Positions 46,758-59,900 are shown, numbered from the stretch's first letter. The stretch is 64,000 nt of DNA from Cryptomeria japonica (GCF_030272615.1 NC_081411.1:187837949-187901948), one strand, 5' to 3'. Notes: generated by a model from the letters alone, not told the origin. Numbers and translations are program-made.

Positions 46758-47941
46758 TGTTACTACTTATCAAATTGCCATTAGTTTTTATACTCAAAGT
46801 CATACTATATATTCTAGTCGGTTAGTATTACCGAATCATGCAGTCAGTACACACAGAGAAGTCGGTATGAACAGTCTAGTCGGTTATAGAAGAAAGCAGT
46901 CACAAAACACAGTATTCATTGACCTATTTACTGAGTATTGTTTCTTGGCTAGCGAGAAGTAAAGTTAACTCATCGAGTTGATATTCATCAAGTGAAACAT
47001 TTTACTAGATACATTGAACCTGGACATGCACATGAAAACATGTTACAAGATCAAGGCACATCTAACCATTATTACATTAGAAATTGCACTAGAAGATTGT
47101 TTATGATTGCAAGGTCAATCTAACCAATGAAATATTTTGTTTAGTTATTCATTTAAGGAATTTTTTTTGTAAGATCGAAGCAATGAATTAGATCACCATT
47201 GTAAGAAGTCTATTTATACAACATGGATTTAGGGTTAGAAATATAATGTGATACATGAAAAATCTGTGTGTGTGTATGTATGAAAGAAGACTGTTATAGA
47301 GACACAAAGAGGTCACCGAGAAGGTTATCAGTGAAAAGTCAAAGGACAGAGTAAATAGAAGGGTTTACCGAGTTACAATATGGGTTACTGAGGTATGCTA
47401 CAAGCTAGGTAATCTTATTCTGAGCACATAGAATCTGCTATAACATTTCAGATGTAAAGTTGTAGATATTTGTAATGATTTTATTGTAATATTGAGAAGT
47501 TGAAAGAGATACCTTTAATAGGGTAAAAGACTCTAACCAAGTCTATAAATTGTAAATCCTCTAACCAGGTGTAGCATCTATATAGTGTTGTGAAATCCTT
47601 TAGTAAGGTAGATCTAACAGATCTTGTTACTCCTAACAGGGTAAGCTATCAAAAATAGCTAAATGTATCTCTAACTGAGCAATCTTTATTATTGTAGTAG
47701 TGAATTGTGGGTGCCATCCCCACCACAGTTTTTCTCTCTAACCAAGAGTTTCTGTGTGACTAAAATATATGTGTTATGGAGTGAATCATGTATGATTGTT
47801 ATCTGTTTGTTTTAACTTTATTTTATGTTACTGCACTATTCTGTTTATGCATAACAGTAAGGTTATTATTCAAGAAAAGTTTTGGAGTACTGATTCACCC
47901 CTCCCCTCTCAATACATTAGCTTTCCATATTGGGCCTAACA
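46758..47941. mobile_element. solo LTR, 1,184 bp, in E 5' LTR
   Basis: TGTTACTAC...GCCTAACA with an exact target duplication gatgt (46753-46757, 47942-47946). The left LTR of E shows the empty site. Near its end gattcacccctcccctctc is the copia-LTR end motif also seen in A/B, C and F. No internal region, so an LTR-LTR excision product. Orientation by the end motif is plus. Confidence 0.92.
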
Positions 47942-48486
47942 GATGTAGCCCTCAGAATCATAATGCATTCTAGACGTGTGCTGGAAAAGGTTGTACTCAT
48001 CCACCAACTTCTTGTCAATAACCTCATATGCTTTGGTAGATACAATTTTAAAATCCTGGAAATGAAGTGTACTAGGGAGGAAGGCTTGCTTGTGTGCACC
48101 TCCAAAATGCTTGGCATTAGAGACACTTAATTGCCTTACAATTTCCAAAAAAACAACCCTATCTCATGTGAGTTTCGGCAACACATAGGGGTAACCTTCA
48201 AATCCATAGCACCAAACAAAAGTGATGTTTTGGAATGAGTACCAATCACCCAAATTGTGGTTAACCTTTAGATTTTTGTGCTCATGAGGCCTAAGCAACT
48301 TCTTGACATCCTCATAAAATGATCCCTATAAAGGCTCGCCAAAGAGCAAGAATGGCTTAACAAAGAATTCCTCAAATTTGAGGTAATGAGAATTTACATA
48401 TCTATAATCCCAGAGAGAAACCCACAACTGCATTGGTTGATCTTATCCATTCTTTGCAACTATATTTATATTCAAACCTTCTGACC

Positions 48487-50654
48487 TGTTACCCCTATAT
48501 TTTTGCTCATGCCTAAAGCCTCATAAGCAACTAAAAACCAACTATTGCTACTTGTCAGTCACAAAGAAGTCATTGTTTTTCAAATTCTGTGAAAGATGAC
48601 ATAAAATTCTTTTGCAGAGATAATTTTAACATCCTCTTCTCCAAAATGACCAGTTTTTATGGCCAAACGCCATGTTAGTTGGGAGATTTTAATTGTTTAA
48701 TATTTGGGTTACTCATATGCCCAAACAATTAAATATCAATTTTTATGTGTCATATGCAAAAATGATTTATGCATTATTCTCTACTCGGCTTATTTATTCT
48801 GCAATAAAAATTTCATAAGAAATGGAGCTCCTAGTAAAAAGTTATGTAGGTTTTTCTATGGCAGCCAAAAAGAACAATTGTCATTGAACTTGAACCTTGA
48901 ACCTTTTCAAAGTTCAAAGTTCGGGTTCAAGTTCAAAGTTCGAATTCAACTGGAGTGGGCTTTGTAATTTTTTTGAACTTGAACTATTGAACCTTTTTGG
49001 TTCAAGCCCCCAGGTTCAAAGTTCAAATTTCAGGTTTTTTAATTTTTGGTTATTGAACTTGAACTATTGAACCTCGCAGGTTCAAGGTTCAAAGTTCGCA
49101 GGTTCAGAGTGTGGATGTTTTTAAAAATGATCATCGAGCTGAGAGTAAAAGTGTTTGGATGACTTTTGAGATAGCCACACTAACACATAAGTCCAACCTT
49201 CATGTTACAAAGAAAGAATCAGATTTTTGAAAGATGGATTTAATTACTAATTCATATGTTGATAACAAAGGATAGCAGTTGATAATATTTTCAAAGAATT
49301 GTTTTAGTAGCTCACGGTATTATAAAAAATATAAAGTGTCACAATCCACCTCTATTATAAAGAGATATTTTTCATAAAATAGAGCTCATTCCTTCAAATT
49401 ACAGCTCAAAGTCATGATCCATGCGCAAGTTTTGACATGTATATTGTTTATAGTTTTCAATGCAACCTGTAACCATGGATTTTGTGAGATAGAAAAATCA
49501 ATCTCAGTATAAGGGCATTAACTTTTAATTGCACTGTTGGATCAGGTTGAACGTTGACACATTTTAGAAAACCTAGTTTTCTAAATCCTCACTAGAGCGA
49601 TTGGAGAAATATTATCGTGTTCGAAAGTTATTGATCTCTGAATACAAGTCTATACAAATTTCTGAGAAAAATATTATTATGAGAAGCTCATGTTTGAAAT
49701 GGAGATATAAAATAAATAACCACCTGTCAACAAATAATTATATGTGTTTAAATTACATTCTCTTCAAATATTTTTTAGAAAGGAATGGAGGATAAAATAT
49801 TTGAAGCAAAACTAAAAAGAGTTGTCTGAAGAAGATAGAAGATAAAGGAAAACATTAATTAATAATTTTTTCAAGAATCAGTTATTGATAACTAAAATTC
49901 TTGAAGGCTATATATATGTAATCAAAGAAAAGAGTGGGTTCTTCTTTTCTTTTCTTTCTCTTTTTGCTGTAAAAAAAAAGGGGCAACATTGTTTTCTGGA
50001 CTGCACAGTTTTGTTTTTCAGAAGGGTTGAGTCTGTGAGCTCACATTTTTGGACATTGATAGAATGAAGAAAATTTTGTTGATCTATAGATTTGTCAATA
50101 TTTTTTTTTTATTACAATGAGATTTGTCTCGTAATTTCCTTTCATTGCCTTTTTTATTACATCAAACTATGTTTATGCATTTGATTCTGAAACTTTGATT
50201 TCAGAAATAATTTGTGTTTGGAAAGAAATATGTTGTTAACTCTTTGTCTGGGTATTCTCGGTATTCTGATCCCCCTTGTCCTTTGAGGCATGAGAGAGAC
50301 TCGATTAGAGTCCAGAGCATTTTATTTATTGGAAAGGGTATTTTCCTTGGTGTGGATAATTAAACCGTGTTTTACTTATCTTCATTCACTTCATTATAAA
50401 TCTGCTATTCGCATCCATGTCATGGCTATGAGCAGATGTTAGTTGCCTTTATTTCTTTCCAATTAAAAGCATATTCAGAAAATATATATTTTTATCCAAC
50501 GAAGGGAGTTATACCTTCATACCAAAATTCAGAGAGCACGTGCACTCACTATTGCAAGTGACTCAACTATTGGTTCTAGTTTTTGTTTTTCAATTTGGGC
50601 ATTCGGGAGTCATTTTTGAAAGGTATTTAAGAAGGACAAATCTGTTTACCAACA
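48487..50654 (+). mobile_element. 2,168 bp LTR-like insertion in E 5' LTR
   Basis: TGTTACCCC...TTACCAACA with an exact target duplication tgacc (48482-48486, 50655-50659). Empty site in the left LTR of E. Plus-strand TATA at 49908-49918 (ctatatatatg). No coding region. A cluster of gttcaa/ttgaac words at 48876-49110. Best read as a solo LTR of a family with long LTRs; a non-autonomous element is possible. Confidence 0.82.
48876..49110. repeat. clustered TTGAAC / GTTCAA words
   Basis: About 20 copies of the palindromic-pair words ttgaac, gttcaa and aaagttc within 235 bp, as in gaacttgaaccttgaacc and gttcaaagttcgggttc. Both orientations occur, so the strand can fold back at many places. Confidence 0.8.
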
Positions 50655-51643
50655 TGACCATAATCCTCTAAATCTCCCATAAAATAAAATAATATGTATT
50701 ACCAATGAATAATGCTTGAAATGCTTGTCTCAATTATATTTCAAGTTCATGAAGCCTTCTTGAATTCTGTACACCAAGTATGAAGCAAAATCAAAAGCTC
50801 TAGGCTCATGTCTCTAGATATCTACTGCTAAAACCAATTGTCCTATGTTTGCCACTTCAGGAGCTTCAACTCCTCCAGCCTGACCACAAGCCATATATGT
50901 ATATTGTAGATACTTGTTGAAAATATTCATATCATAAGGAGGACTATCTTCCTCTGTTAGCCTCCCCTTCTCTACTTTGTGGATAGAGAGGTTCCAACCC
51001 TAGCATGTAGTATCCATTTTTCTGTATTCCTCTTACAAATCCACAAATGATAAGGACACATTTGCCTCCAAATCCACTACAAAAAATTCTTGAATTGTGG
51101 ATACTGCAAAGTGAACGAAAGAAATCTTGTAGGGAAATAAAATGCATCGCTTGTTTGTATCATAATGTCTTACTAGGAGCTTAAATAAATCAATATTTAC
51201 AAAGACATTAGGTACCACAAGTTTACCTAAATTAGTACTCCATGGGTTTTAAATTGGCATAGGCTCATCCCTGCGGAGGTAATGAAAAAGAAATAGCTCA
51301 TGCCCATGCACTGTTGTGAGTACATCTCCAATTTCTCTGTATCTATTCTCTAACTGGTTGCGAGTAGGCAAATTTACCTTAGCTCTATGTGACCTAGCTT
51401 CTGGAGAGCCCATTTGATCTATCATGTCTTGATTTAATTTTCTTCAGGCCTCTCTGACTTCACCCTTCGAATTTTTTGTCATGGCACTGGATACTTCAAC
51501 AACCTTTCACTTCCCTTTTGAGCTTGACCCTTCCATTTCTGCAAATTCCTTTACTCTATGCTCAGTAGCTCAGAATATTTCTCAATAAACACTTGATATC
51601 TTTCTACAATAAGTTTGTGCGAAATGTTGTTATGCTACATTGG

Positions 51644-51651
51644 CTATATAT
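51644..51651 (-). promoter_or_regulatory. TATA box of E 5' LTR
   Basis: Minus-strand atatatag, same context and same 108-bp distance to the LTR frame as in the 3' LTR. Confidence 0.65.
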
Positions 51652-53086
51652 CCCAAGGAGTCCAATATTTTCCTTAACTACTACAATTTTGATGGATTTG
51701 CATTGTGTGGCAACGAACCTACTCAATGGATGCATTTAATGGAAGCCATTATGTTAATTTTTCATATCCAGACTTCCAATGGCTAATCGGCAAGACTGTT
51801 CCTGATGATTCAATTGTTTGGCACCATTTGTTATGACTTTAGTACTTTTCACCTTCTGATCAGCACAAGCTATCCCGACCGACTTATCGGGTCTCAAGAT
51901 AGCAATTTTCTCCTATCTTGATGGTTCACTCTATCCTGATGGGCACTCCTTCAGTTTGAACTTTGCTTTTCGTTTTCACGCTCCATCAGCATAACTCTCC
52001 CCGGTGCATTCATCTTCAATTTTCTTTTACTTAACCCATCGGGTGTTGACATAGTTTATTTTATGTCCCTTCAATGCCCCGATGATCTCAATATACCAAT
52101 CCGCATTATGATTAAATCCCTCACATTATCAACATAACTCACCTCAAAGAACTCTTTTCAACTCACCATCTTCTTTAACAGTTCTATCGAGATTCGGCAT
52201 AACATAAAATTTCTTCTTTCGATGTCCTGATGAGTCCTCACTTAATGTTTACTTTATCCATTTAATTTACACCGATATCTAGAATAGCCCTTTTCTATTC
52301 CTCCTGAAGTCCCGATGAGTCTTTGATGCACTTTTATGCTTTATGCTTCTGATTCTGTTTTATTTGTATAGGTAATACCGATGGTTCTTCCTTCCAATTC
52401 TCCATGTCATTGGGGATCGGTCTAACTATTTTTGTACTTTCTCGAGATGGTATTTCTCTCTGATGGGCCCATCTTCAATTCTGTTTAGTCATCGGGTATC
52501 AGGATAGAGTTTTATTGCTATTTCTGATAAGCTAATATATGTCGATAACAAACACCCTCCTTCTGCCTCGTCAGAACAAGCTATCCTGATGGTGTGACTT
52601 TTCCATGAGCACACACTATGCTGATAATTACTTAAGTGCCTCAATGAATCCACCCTCTGAATTATCAGTATATGTTATGTCGATAATCCTTTTTTGCTTG
52701 CCAGTGTTGTTTCATTGGGTCTACTTATGCCAATAATTAAAATTTTACAAGTTTGAACAAATGAGCCATCCACCCTGAATATTAGTAATCCCAACTATCT
52801 CACAGGGTCTGATACATACTAAAAAACAATCTTAGATAATACCATAATGACTTTTTTGTTGATTAAATGCTTCCATACTGAGTTCCTTGTGCAGTATATA
52901 CTTAGTGCATGCCCTTAGTGTGCCCAAGTGATACTTTGACATTCCTGACACAGCTGATCCTTAGAGAACTTTACTCATGCTAATAAGATTCCTGCACATG
53001 CAAACCAATAGTAAATTTTCATATGATAAGAAAAAGGCCTTCATATAGCACAAAATGTTTTGTTAAAAATGTGTGCTAACACATAG

Positions 53087-53526
53087 CATTGCAATTATTT
53101 TTCATGTTGGACCTATTATTGATACTTTATTTTGATGCATATGGATTTAGATTCTATATGATCCAATGATTGGATAACATTGATATGATGTATGCCATCT
53201 ATTTCTGAATTGTAGTACTTCATTTATGATGTTAGAAAATATGGATGCATCTCTTACGAATGATTTAATTTCATGATGATTATGATGATGCCATTGAGTA
53301 AATCATTTCATGTGGATTCTATTGGATAATTGATAGTTTGAATGTTATGATGTAAATTATATGCAAAGTGTTTGATTTGTATTCTTTTCATATATTAATA
53401 TTGCATGTGATTATTTGAGATTACTAATGCGCAAAAAGAGATGTGCAGGAAAACTAATCCATGTGACCATGGAAACTATTCAGAGAATCAAACTAAACCT
53501 ATGTGCGTTAGTAAAGTTGAGGGTTG
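53087..53526. other. AT-rich sequence between E and repeat G
   Basis: No gene or repeat boundary recognised. Rich in atgatg and gatttga words. It does not continue the protease frame of H in any obvious way. Confidence 0.5.
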
Positions 53527-54654
53527 TCTATTTCAAGAGACAACACCTTGTATGTGATGTGTTTGTATTCATTAAGGTGAATTCTTGAATGTGTGTTCAA
53601 TTTGCATTTGTTAATTTTGTTAATTCCAAAAAAAGGACATGCCAATCGTATTATAGTGATGTGTATTTTATGGTGTCACTTGACACTTGTGTTGTGATGT
53701 GAGTTGGCAATGACATATCCTTTGGAGAGAATTTGTGTAGACCAATGCATTATTCAAATATCTTATTGTGGTCCCAATAGAGTCTTGGTTAGAGAGCCTT
53801 TAGTTTGGTCAACTCAAGTTTGACTTGTAAACAAACTTTAGGTGGGTTTTTGGAGGGTCAAACTAACTCCTAAGGTGAGATTTAGGGAACTTTTGAAGGC
53901 CCATATGATAACCTATGGGTAAAGGTCAATTTTAGCCATGTGACCACTCACATGTGAATGTTGAGTCACCTCAAAAGTGGGTTTTCTAAGATGGACACAA
54001 ATTCAACTTTTGAGGATTGCACCTTGGTTAGACAACCTTCCATTTGAGTGATAGTTACTTCTCCGCATTTTCTCTTACCTTATTTAGTTTCCATTTTTAG
54101 AAACCATGCAAGAGGTTGGGAAGACCAACCTATGAGATCTAACATCCTTTCTAAGGAAGTTGGAAAGTGTGAGGAGAGCCTTCTTAGGGAAGGGATTCAA
54201 ACTTAGGATTTTGATCACCCACTCTCAAATCTTGGAGACTTAGAGTTGTTTTTGAAAATTTGGGATAGGAGATGTATTTTTGGCTTTTAGGAAGAAAATA
54301 TTAGTGGATTGGGCAGCTATTCTACGACCATCCCTCATACCATTTTCAGGATCAAAGGTTGGTAGTGTTCTTCCATGCATTTTGATTACTATTGTTATAT
54401 GTGAATCAAAATTGCTTTTGTAATAGATTTTGTTGTATATATGAGTTGTGGTGTTGGTTGTGGAAATCCTTGTTTGTGATTATCTTGTGATATGGGTTTT
54501 TCAAGGCCATACTCACCCTTGGGAGGGAAGAGTAGCCTTGGGGTGAAGGACTGCTTGATATCCTAAGAGTGTAGAGACTCTCTTCTTGGAAGAGAGAGAT
54601 ACACAAGTGTTATGGGACCCTTGCTACATTGTTTTATGATTATGCAAAAAGGAG
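53527..54654. repeat. repeat family G, copy 2, left part
   Basis: Collinear with 16870-17980. Interrupted at ctcat (54655-54659) by element C and resumed at 61315. Shared blocks include gtcacttgacacttgtgttg and gtgtagagactctcttct. Confidence 0.75.
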
Positions 54655-54659
54655 CTCAT

Positions 54660-55463
54660 TGTTGGCATATGCACACTCTAATGAGACATTGTAGGTGATT
54701 GAAGGTTTTGTCATTGATGGCAACCTTACAATCCTATGACACTGACAAGGCATTACACCAGCACTAGCAAGATCAGACTCTACATTGGCACTCAAACCAC
54801 CGACACTGGCAGAGAAAGGAAGCATACCGACACAGAGGCCGACAATATTTTTGTTATATTATATTTTTCTTATTATTGTAAAATCTTTGTAAGCCAACTT
54901 GGCATCATTGTATAATGACTCATATATATAAGAGATCATTATAGAACATTTGTAAGTAAGATAGAAGAATATTTTTAGGCAAAATAAGGCAGACCTATTA
55001 TGCGAATTATAGGTTAAGGGTTTATGTAAGAAGCAGAGTAGAAACCAGTACTGGATCTGGCATTATAGATGTTATTCTGAAGTAGTACAAGACACTGGAT
55101 TTGTAGAATCCATTTTTGTAAGTCAGTGAGACTTCCTATTTTGTATTTGAGCAGTGAGCTCTAGGTAGTTGGCCTTCCTACATGTGCAGGCCCCTGTTGT
55201 AAGTAATATTCTCTTATTGGCCAGTAAGTGAATATTGTCGGTCACAAATCCCACTGAGGTTTTTCCCACACTGGGTTTCCTCATTAAAACATTGTGCTAT
55301 GGTGTGTTTTTCATGTGGTTGCTTTTAATTCTGTTTATTGCATTATTTCTTGCATACTAGTACACTGTTATAATATGTTCTACATGTTTAAAGTTAAGAA
55401 ATTCAATTCACTGGTTAGATACTGATTCACCCCCCCCTCTCAGTATCTATGGGAATCCTAAAA
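54660..55463 (+). repeat. element C 5' LTR
   Basis: 804 bp, TGTTGGCATATG ... cctaaaa (terminal CA mutated to AA). About 18 differences from the 3' LTR in the first 190 bp, nearly all transitions. TATA at 54923-54932. Confidence 0.92.
54923..54932 (+). promoter_or_regulatory. TATA box of C 5' LTR
   Basis: tatatataag in the middle of the LTR; identical in the 3' LTR at 60767-60776. Confidence 0.65.
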
Positions 55464-55465
55464 AT

Positions 55466-55477
55466 TTGTATCAGAGC
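55466..55477 (+). other. element C primer binding site (Met-tRNA)
   Basis: ttgtatcagagc, one mismatch to tggtatcagagc, two bases past the LTR end. Confidence 0.85.
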
Positions 55478-55534
55478 TTGGTCCTCTATTTTCAGAAGTC
55501 TAATAGCTTGAGGAAGATCTTGACACCAGTAGAG

Positions 55535-56695
55535 ATGGAAAATCTGATGAAGCAACTAGAAGCAGCTCTCTCAGACTATGATGCAGAGAAATTGAAAAAC
55601 ATCAAACTAGAAGATGATCTAAAGGAAGCTCAGGATATCATTTAGGCACTTCAAGAAAATCTTACTATTTCAAGAAACAAGAGAAGGGAACTTTGTGAAA
55701 AGATGCAAAATGAGAATGATGAAAAAGAAACTCTTAATGATATGATAAACAAGCTTAAACAAGAGAACATGACAACAAAGAACGAGATGCAAGATATGAC
55801 TATGAGATTTTGTAAAGAAATTGAAGATAGAAAGAAGAATGAAAAAGATTTGACCCAAAGACTAAGTGATGCTGCAAATGAAAACACAAGACTTAGCTAT
55901 GAAAATGATTTGTTGAAGACAGATCTGATGCACACTCAGAATGACTCAAATGAATTGATGAGGTAGAAAGAAGTCTTAGAAAGAGAACTAGATACTGCAA
56001 ATCAACATAAAGAGAAATTCAAGAAAATCTCAAAAGAGCTTGGTAACTTGCTGAAGAATCAAAAACCTAAAGGTGACACTTCTGGAATTGGCTTTGAAGT
56101 TGGTGAAAGCTCTGGTACTGCAAATACATAGGATCATAGCAAACTGGTAAGACAACCTAATGCTTATAAATTCAATGGAAAATGCTTTAATTGTAACAAG
56201 TATGGTCATAGAACAAATGGATGTAGATCTAGAAATTATCAGAATATCAACACACCCACCGATCAATGTTCAAAATGCAACAAAGTTGGTCACAACTCTA
56301 AAAATTGTATAATGAATGTGAGATGTTATGTTTGTGGAAGATTTGGACACCTATCTAATCAATGTAGAACAAATACTGACATAGGTTATGGGAAAGCTAT
56401 TCAGAAGAATAATGTGACTTGTTATGCATGTAACAAGATTGGGCATATTGCAAAATTCTGTAGAAGTAAAGGATCACCGGTAGACAACAAAAGTTCTAGT
56501 TTGAAAGGAAAAGAAAAAGTTGAAGAGGTTAAGAAAGAATTCTCAAAACAATGGATTAGAAAGTCAAACCTAAATATTGTTGGGAATACTCCTCCACCAG
56601 TAGAACCAATCAACACTCCACCAGCAGGATAGAGTAGTGCTTCACCGGCAGGATAGAGTAATACTCCACCGGTAGAAGTCTCTTCATCAAATTGA
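55535..56695 (+). pseudogene. element C: gag-like coiled-coil protein with four zinc knuckles
   Basis: One frame of about 386 codons starting MENLMKQLEAALSDYD at 55535, 58 bp after the primer site, to a TGA at 56693. The first 170 residues are a Glu/Lys heptad-like coiled coil (NKLKQENMTTKNEMQD, NENTRLSYENDLLK). Then four CCHC zinc knuckles: CFNCNKYGHRTNGC, CSKCNKVGHNSKNC, CYVCGRFGHLSNQC and CYACNKIGHIAKFC. A Pro-rich tail follows, with a short repeat (TPPAG, SPAG, TPPVE). All five internal stops are TAG. The N-terminal copia gag domain is absent, so this is a rearranged nucleocapsid-like protein. RNA binding is a safe inference from the knuckles; particle formation is not. Confidence 0.85.
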
Positions 56696-56997
56696 ATAAA
56701 TTTCTTTGAGGGGTTGGAAATCAATGAGACATATGCTATTATTCCCTCGGTTGATGGTAAGAAGTTAAATTTACTTCTATACAGGAAGATATGTTAAGTG
56801 GCTACTTAACCAGCATACATTAAATGTGGAAGATGGAAAATAAACATTATAAATTTGTGGTTTTGGCTCCATTTCATTTCACCAAGATTTCAAACATTTG
56901 AAGAGCGTGAAATTTGTAGAGCTGAGGGATTTCGAGCAAAGAGGCAAGGCACTTCAACAATCAATCCATCCAAAGGTAGAAAAAGGTATTTATCATC
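56696..56997 (+). other. element C spacer between the two frames
   Basis: About 300 bp, no frame. It could hold an internal leader for the second frame; no clear promoter or splice signal stands out. Confidence 0.5.
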
Positions 56998-59900
56998 ATG
57001 GCATCCTCCTCTGCACCTAAATTCATAGCAAACCCTATAGTAGTCGAGGCTATAAAATGCCCTAGGCTTGTATTTCAGCTAGTTCCCAAGGTAGCTAAGA
57101 AAGATGACAATGCAGGTGCTTTTTCCCAAATTTCAAAAGGGGTTGTTTTTGTAGAAGATCCTAGAATATACATTCATTGCAACATAGAGGAATTAGGAGA
57201 TGAAGAAATTAAAAACATGTATAAGACTGCTATATGTGACAATTTCAGAAATGTAAAACCTGAACATAAAATTGTTGAGACCCTAGGATTCACTGAAATC
57301 CTCTACATTCCTGAATTTCCTAAGGAAGTGATTAGGATAGTTTTAAGTAGGGTACATGGTTCATTCTTTTGGCTTGATTCAATTCAAAAAATTACAAAGG
57401 AAGATGTGAAAGCAGTAATAGGGTTACCTTCCACCGGTAATAGACCAGAGAAGACTAAGAAGGTCTCCAATGACCTAGTAATGAACTTAACTGGTGCAAC
57501 ATCAGACAGAAGGTCTTTGAGGGTTAATGATGTAACTGATATAAATGTGATATTAGTTAGCATGATTTTAGGGTGCAAAGAAACTCATGCAAATAGACTT
57601 AACTTAGTTTCTAGTTTATGCATTAAAAGTGCTTATGACATGGTTAAAGACAATGTAAAAATTGATGTATGTGAATGGTTAAAAGATGAGTTGATTGAAA
57701 AGTTAGGAAAAATCAAGAAGGATAAGAAAGGAACTTTTAGATTTGGAAATCTACTTGTATGCTTGATGCTACACATAACCAAATAGGTTCCCGGTATAGG
57801 TAATAAGAACCTTGGATTTGATATACAAGTAGGAAAACAGTTAGCAGACCTATTCAACAACATGGGTGAAAACAAAGAAAAGAATATTCATGACTATTTT
57901 CAAGCACTAAAGGTTAGGATGAAGAAAAGAATTAGACTATCATAAAAGATTGTCAACAAATACGAGGATGAAATATGTTTTGTGATAAAAAAGGATGAGA
58001 TCTAGATGGAAGTAGTCATCCCAAGAACAATTTGGGTAACAGAGATGGGTTATGAGACTGATGATCATATAATTGAGACTTATGCTAAAGCACTTCTAGA
58101 AGCACAAAATGAACCAAAGGAAGAAGTATTTGGTAGTGTTGAGACCATAGAAAGTCAAATTCAATCTAAGAAGAGAGTGAAAAAGGTTGAAGCAGTTGTG
58201 AAAAGAGGCTCTAGATAGGCTAAGGCTATTAAAGAAGATGTACTGAAACAAACCGGTATCACTGAGGATGAGAAAAGAACTCTACAGCCTAAGACTCACC
58301 AATCACCGGTAGCTACTTCTTTGGAGAGTGACATGCCTGCAACTTTCAAAAGAGTTGTAAGGAAAAGGGATCCTTCACTGGCATCCACACCCTCACCTAG
58401 AAGGACTAGACAAAAACAACAGGCAGTGAGGTCTCCAGTTAGAAAGACAACACCAAAGAAAAAGTTGACACCAAAAAAGAAGAAGACTAAACAGAACATG
58501 GCCCCTCTTGACAAATTGCTAAATGAAATCACAAAGAAAGGGAAACTCAAGAACATAGGAAAGGTCTATGATACACTATCAGCAGATGAAAAAGAACAAG
58601 TTGAAAATGGTGTTATTTTACACTTGAATATCTATAAGAAGTTTTTGATGGAAGTTGTAGATGAACTACCAGATGAATTGTTCAAAAGACTGGAAGCAAG
58701 AAGACAAGTTGTTGTAGAGCTTGATAAGAAAATCAAAATTGAAAAATTACTTGTTATTTACCCAGTAAACTCACCTAAGGAGATAGATGACTTAATTGCA
58801 GAAGCCAACTAGTCAGTATTCTCTACTGTACACTAGCATATTGCATTAAAGGTTGGAAGAGTGAATGAAGTAACAGAGGAAACAAAAAATGCATGGGACA
58901 TATTCCTTGTTGGGAAAGAAAAATAGGAAGAGTACAAGAACCCCAAATCAATAAAGGTATACCAGAAGGAGAAGGACAAAGGAAAAGGAAAGGTTGGTGG
59001 ACCTCCGAGCATCAAAGTAAAAGACAACTTACTCCCACTGCCTCTAATTACATCACCAGTAACAACTACTAAAGATCAACCGGCAAATGAGAGTATGGAC
59101 ATAAAGGATACAAATCCTAATCCTGAAGTACTATACATAGTTGATGCTGATACACAAAAGGTCAACATTATGATAGATAAAGATACAGCTAGCAAGACAG
59201 ATATGGCTAGTGAGCCACCGACTACTGACAGCATTGACAATCTTGAAAGAAAAGTTGAAGTTGATAATACAGAGCAACAGGTAGAGACTCAGACTGAGAC
59301 TGAAATAGAGAAACAAACAGAGAGACAAGCAGAGAAATAGGCTCTGAAATAGGAACAAATTCACATGGAAACAATGCCACCGGCAATAGGAGAAGATCAA
59401 AAACCACTGCTTAAAGAAATGGAAACACAGACTAACCTACCAGAGGTCACTACAAGCTTGGTTACTTCCTCCACCGACAAAATTCAGAATGTTGGTTCCT
59501 CCTCAGCAGGATACAAATCAACAAATGTAACTGAAGTACTTTTGGACTCCATCAAAAGGATAACATATTGTAGTTCACAGGCTTATAAAGCTATAGATGA
59601 CACAATCCCAATTTTGAAGACAATAGCTCCTAACTATAACATAGACAATAAGGATTCTTTAAGCCAACTTGACACTTTGTGTAAATACATCACTGAGAAG
59701 ACAATGACTATTGAGCAAATAAAGGAAGAGACATTGAAGGATAAGTTAGAAATTGAAAAGCAAAAATTCTTTGAAGATTAGATAAAGAAGTGTACTAGGT
59801 AATTTGACACACTTCTACCAGAACTATGTAACTTATTGAAGGAATTTAAAACTTTGTACAAAGATACTTGCAAGACAAACATTTTGACAATAGACATAGA

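Larger units (their letters stand above)
45244..51536 (-). pseudogene. long frame inside the E 5' LTR, split by two insertions
   Basis: Starts MEGSSSKGK at 51536, 108 bp below TATA. Exons-like pieces 51536-50655, 48486-47942 and 46757-45244 are collinear with the left-LTR frame; the gaps are transposon insertions, not introns. Here the A-run near 51470 is in frame (SSAMTKNSKGEV), unlike the left copy. Where this copy reads CAG (about 46322) the left has TAG; where the left has CGA this copy has TGA in the N-terminus, and the reverse at NKRC versus NK-stop. Both are deamination-type changes. Protein unrecognised. Confidence 0.75.
33452..53081 (-). mobile_element. Ty3/gypsy element E with 5.5 kb LTRs
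   Basis: Direct LTRs 33452-38934 and 44251-53081 (the latter enlarged by two insertions; 8831 minus 1184 and 2168 bp and duplicated target bases gives about 5.47 kb). Ends are TGGTGCCC...CTAACA. A catag target word lies at 33444-33448 and 53082-53086, with three extra t bases on the left. The interior (38935-44250) reads gag-PR-RNase H-RT-integrase on the minus strand, all decayed, with an internal RT/RNase H deletion. Lineage resembles Tat-type gypsy (extra RNase H). Each LTR carries its own long reading frame, which is unusual. Confidence 0.88.
44251..53081 (-). repeat. element E 5' LTR with two nested insertions
   Basis: Homologous to 33452-38934 in three pieces: 44251-46757, 47942-48486 and 50655-53081. 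The U3-like part (51660-53081) has the same ATCGG-rich character. TATA at 51644-51651. Confidence 0.9.

Noticed and set aside
45244-51536. Intron-containing host gene in three exons
   Set aside because: Both gaps are insertions with TG...CA ends and exact 5-bp duplications, and the other LTR has the uninterrupted sequence.
53087-53526. Continuation of the gypsy H protease beyond E
   Set aside because: Joining at catag gives no protease or RT motif; sequence looks non-coding.
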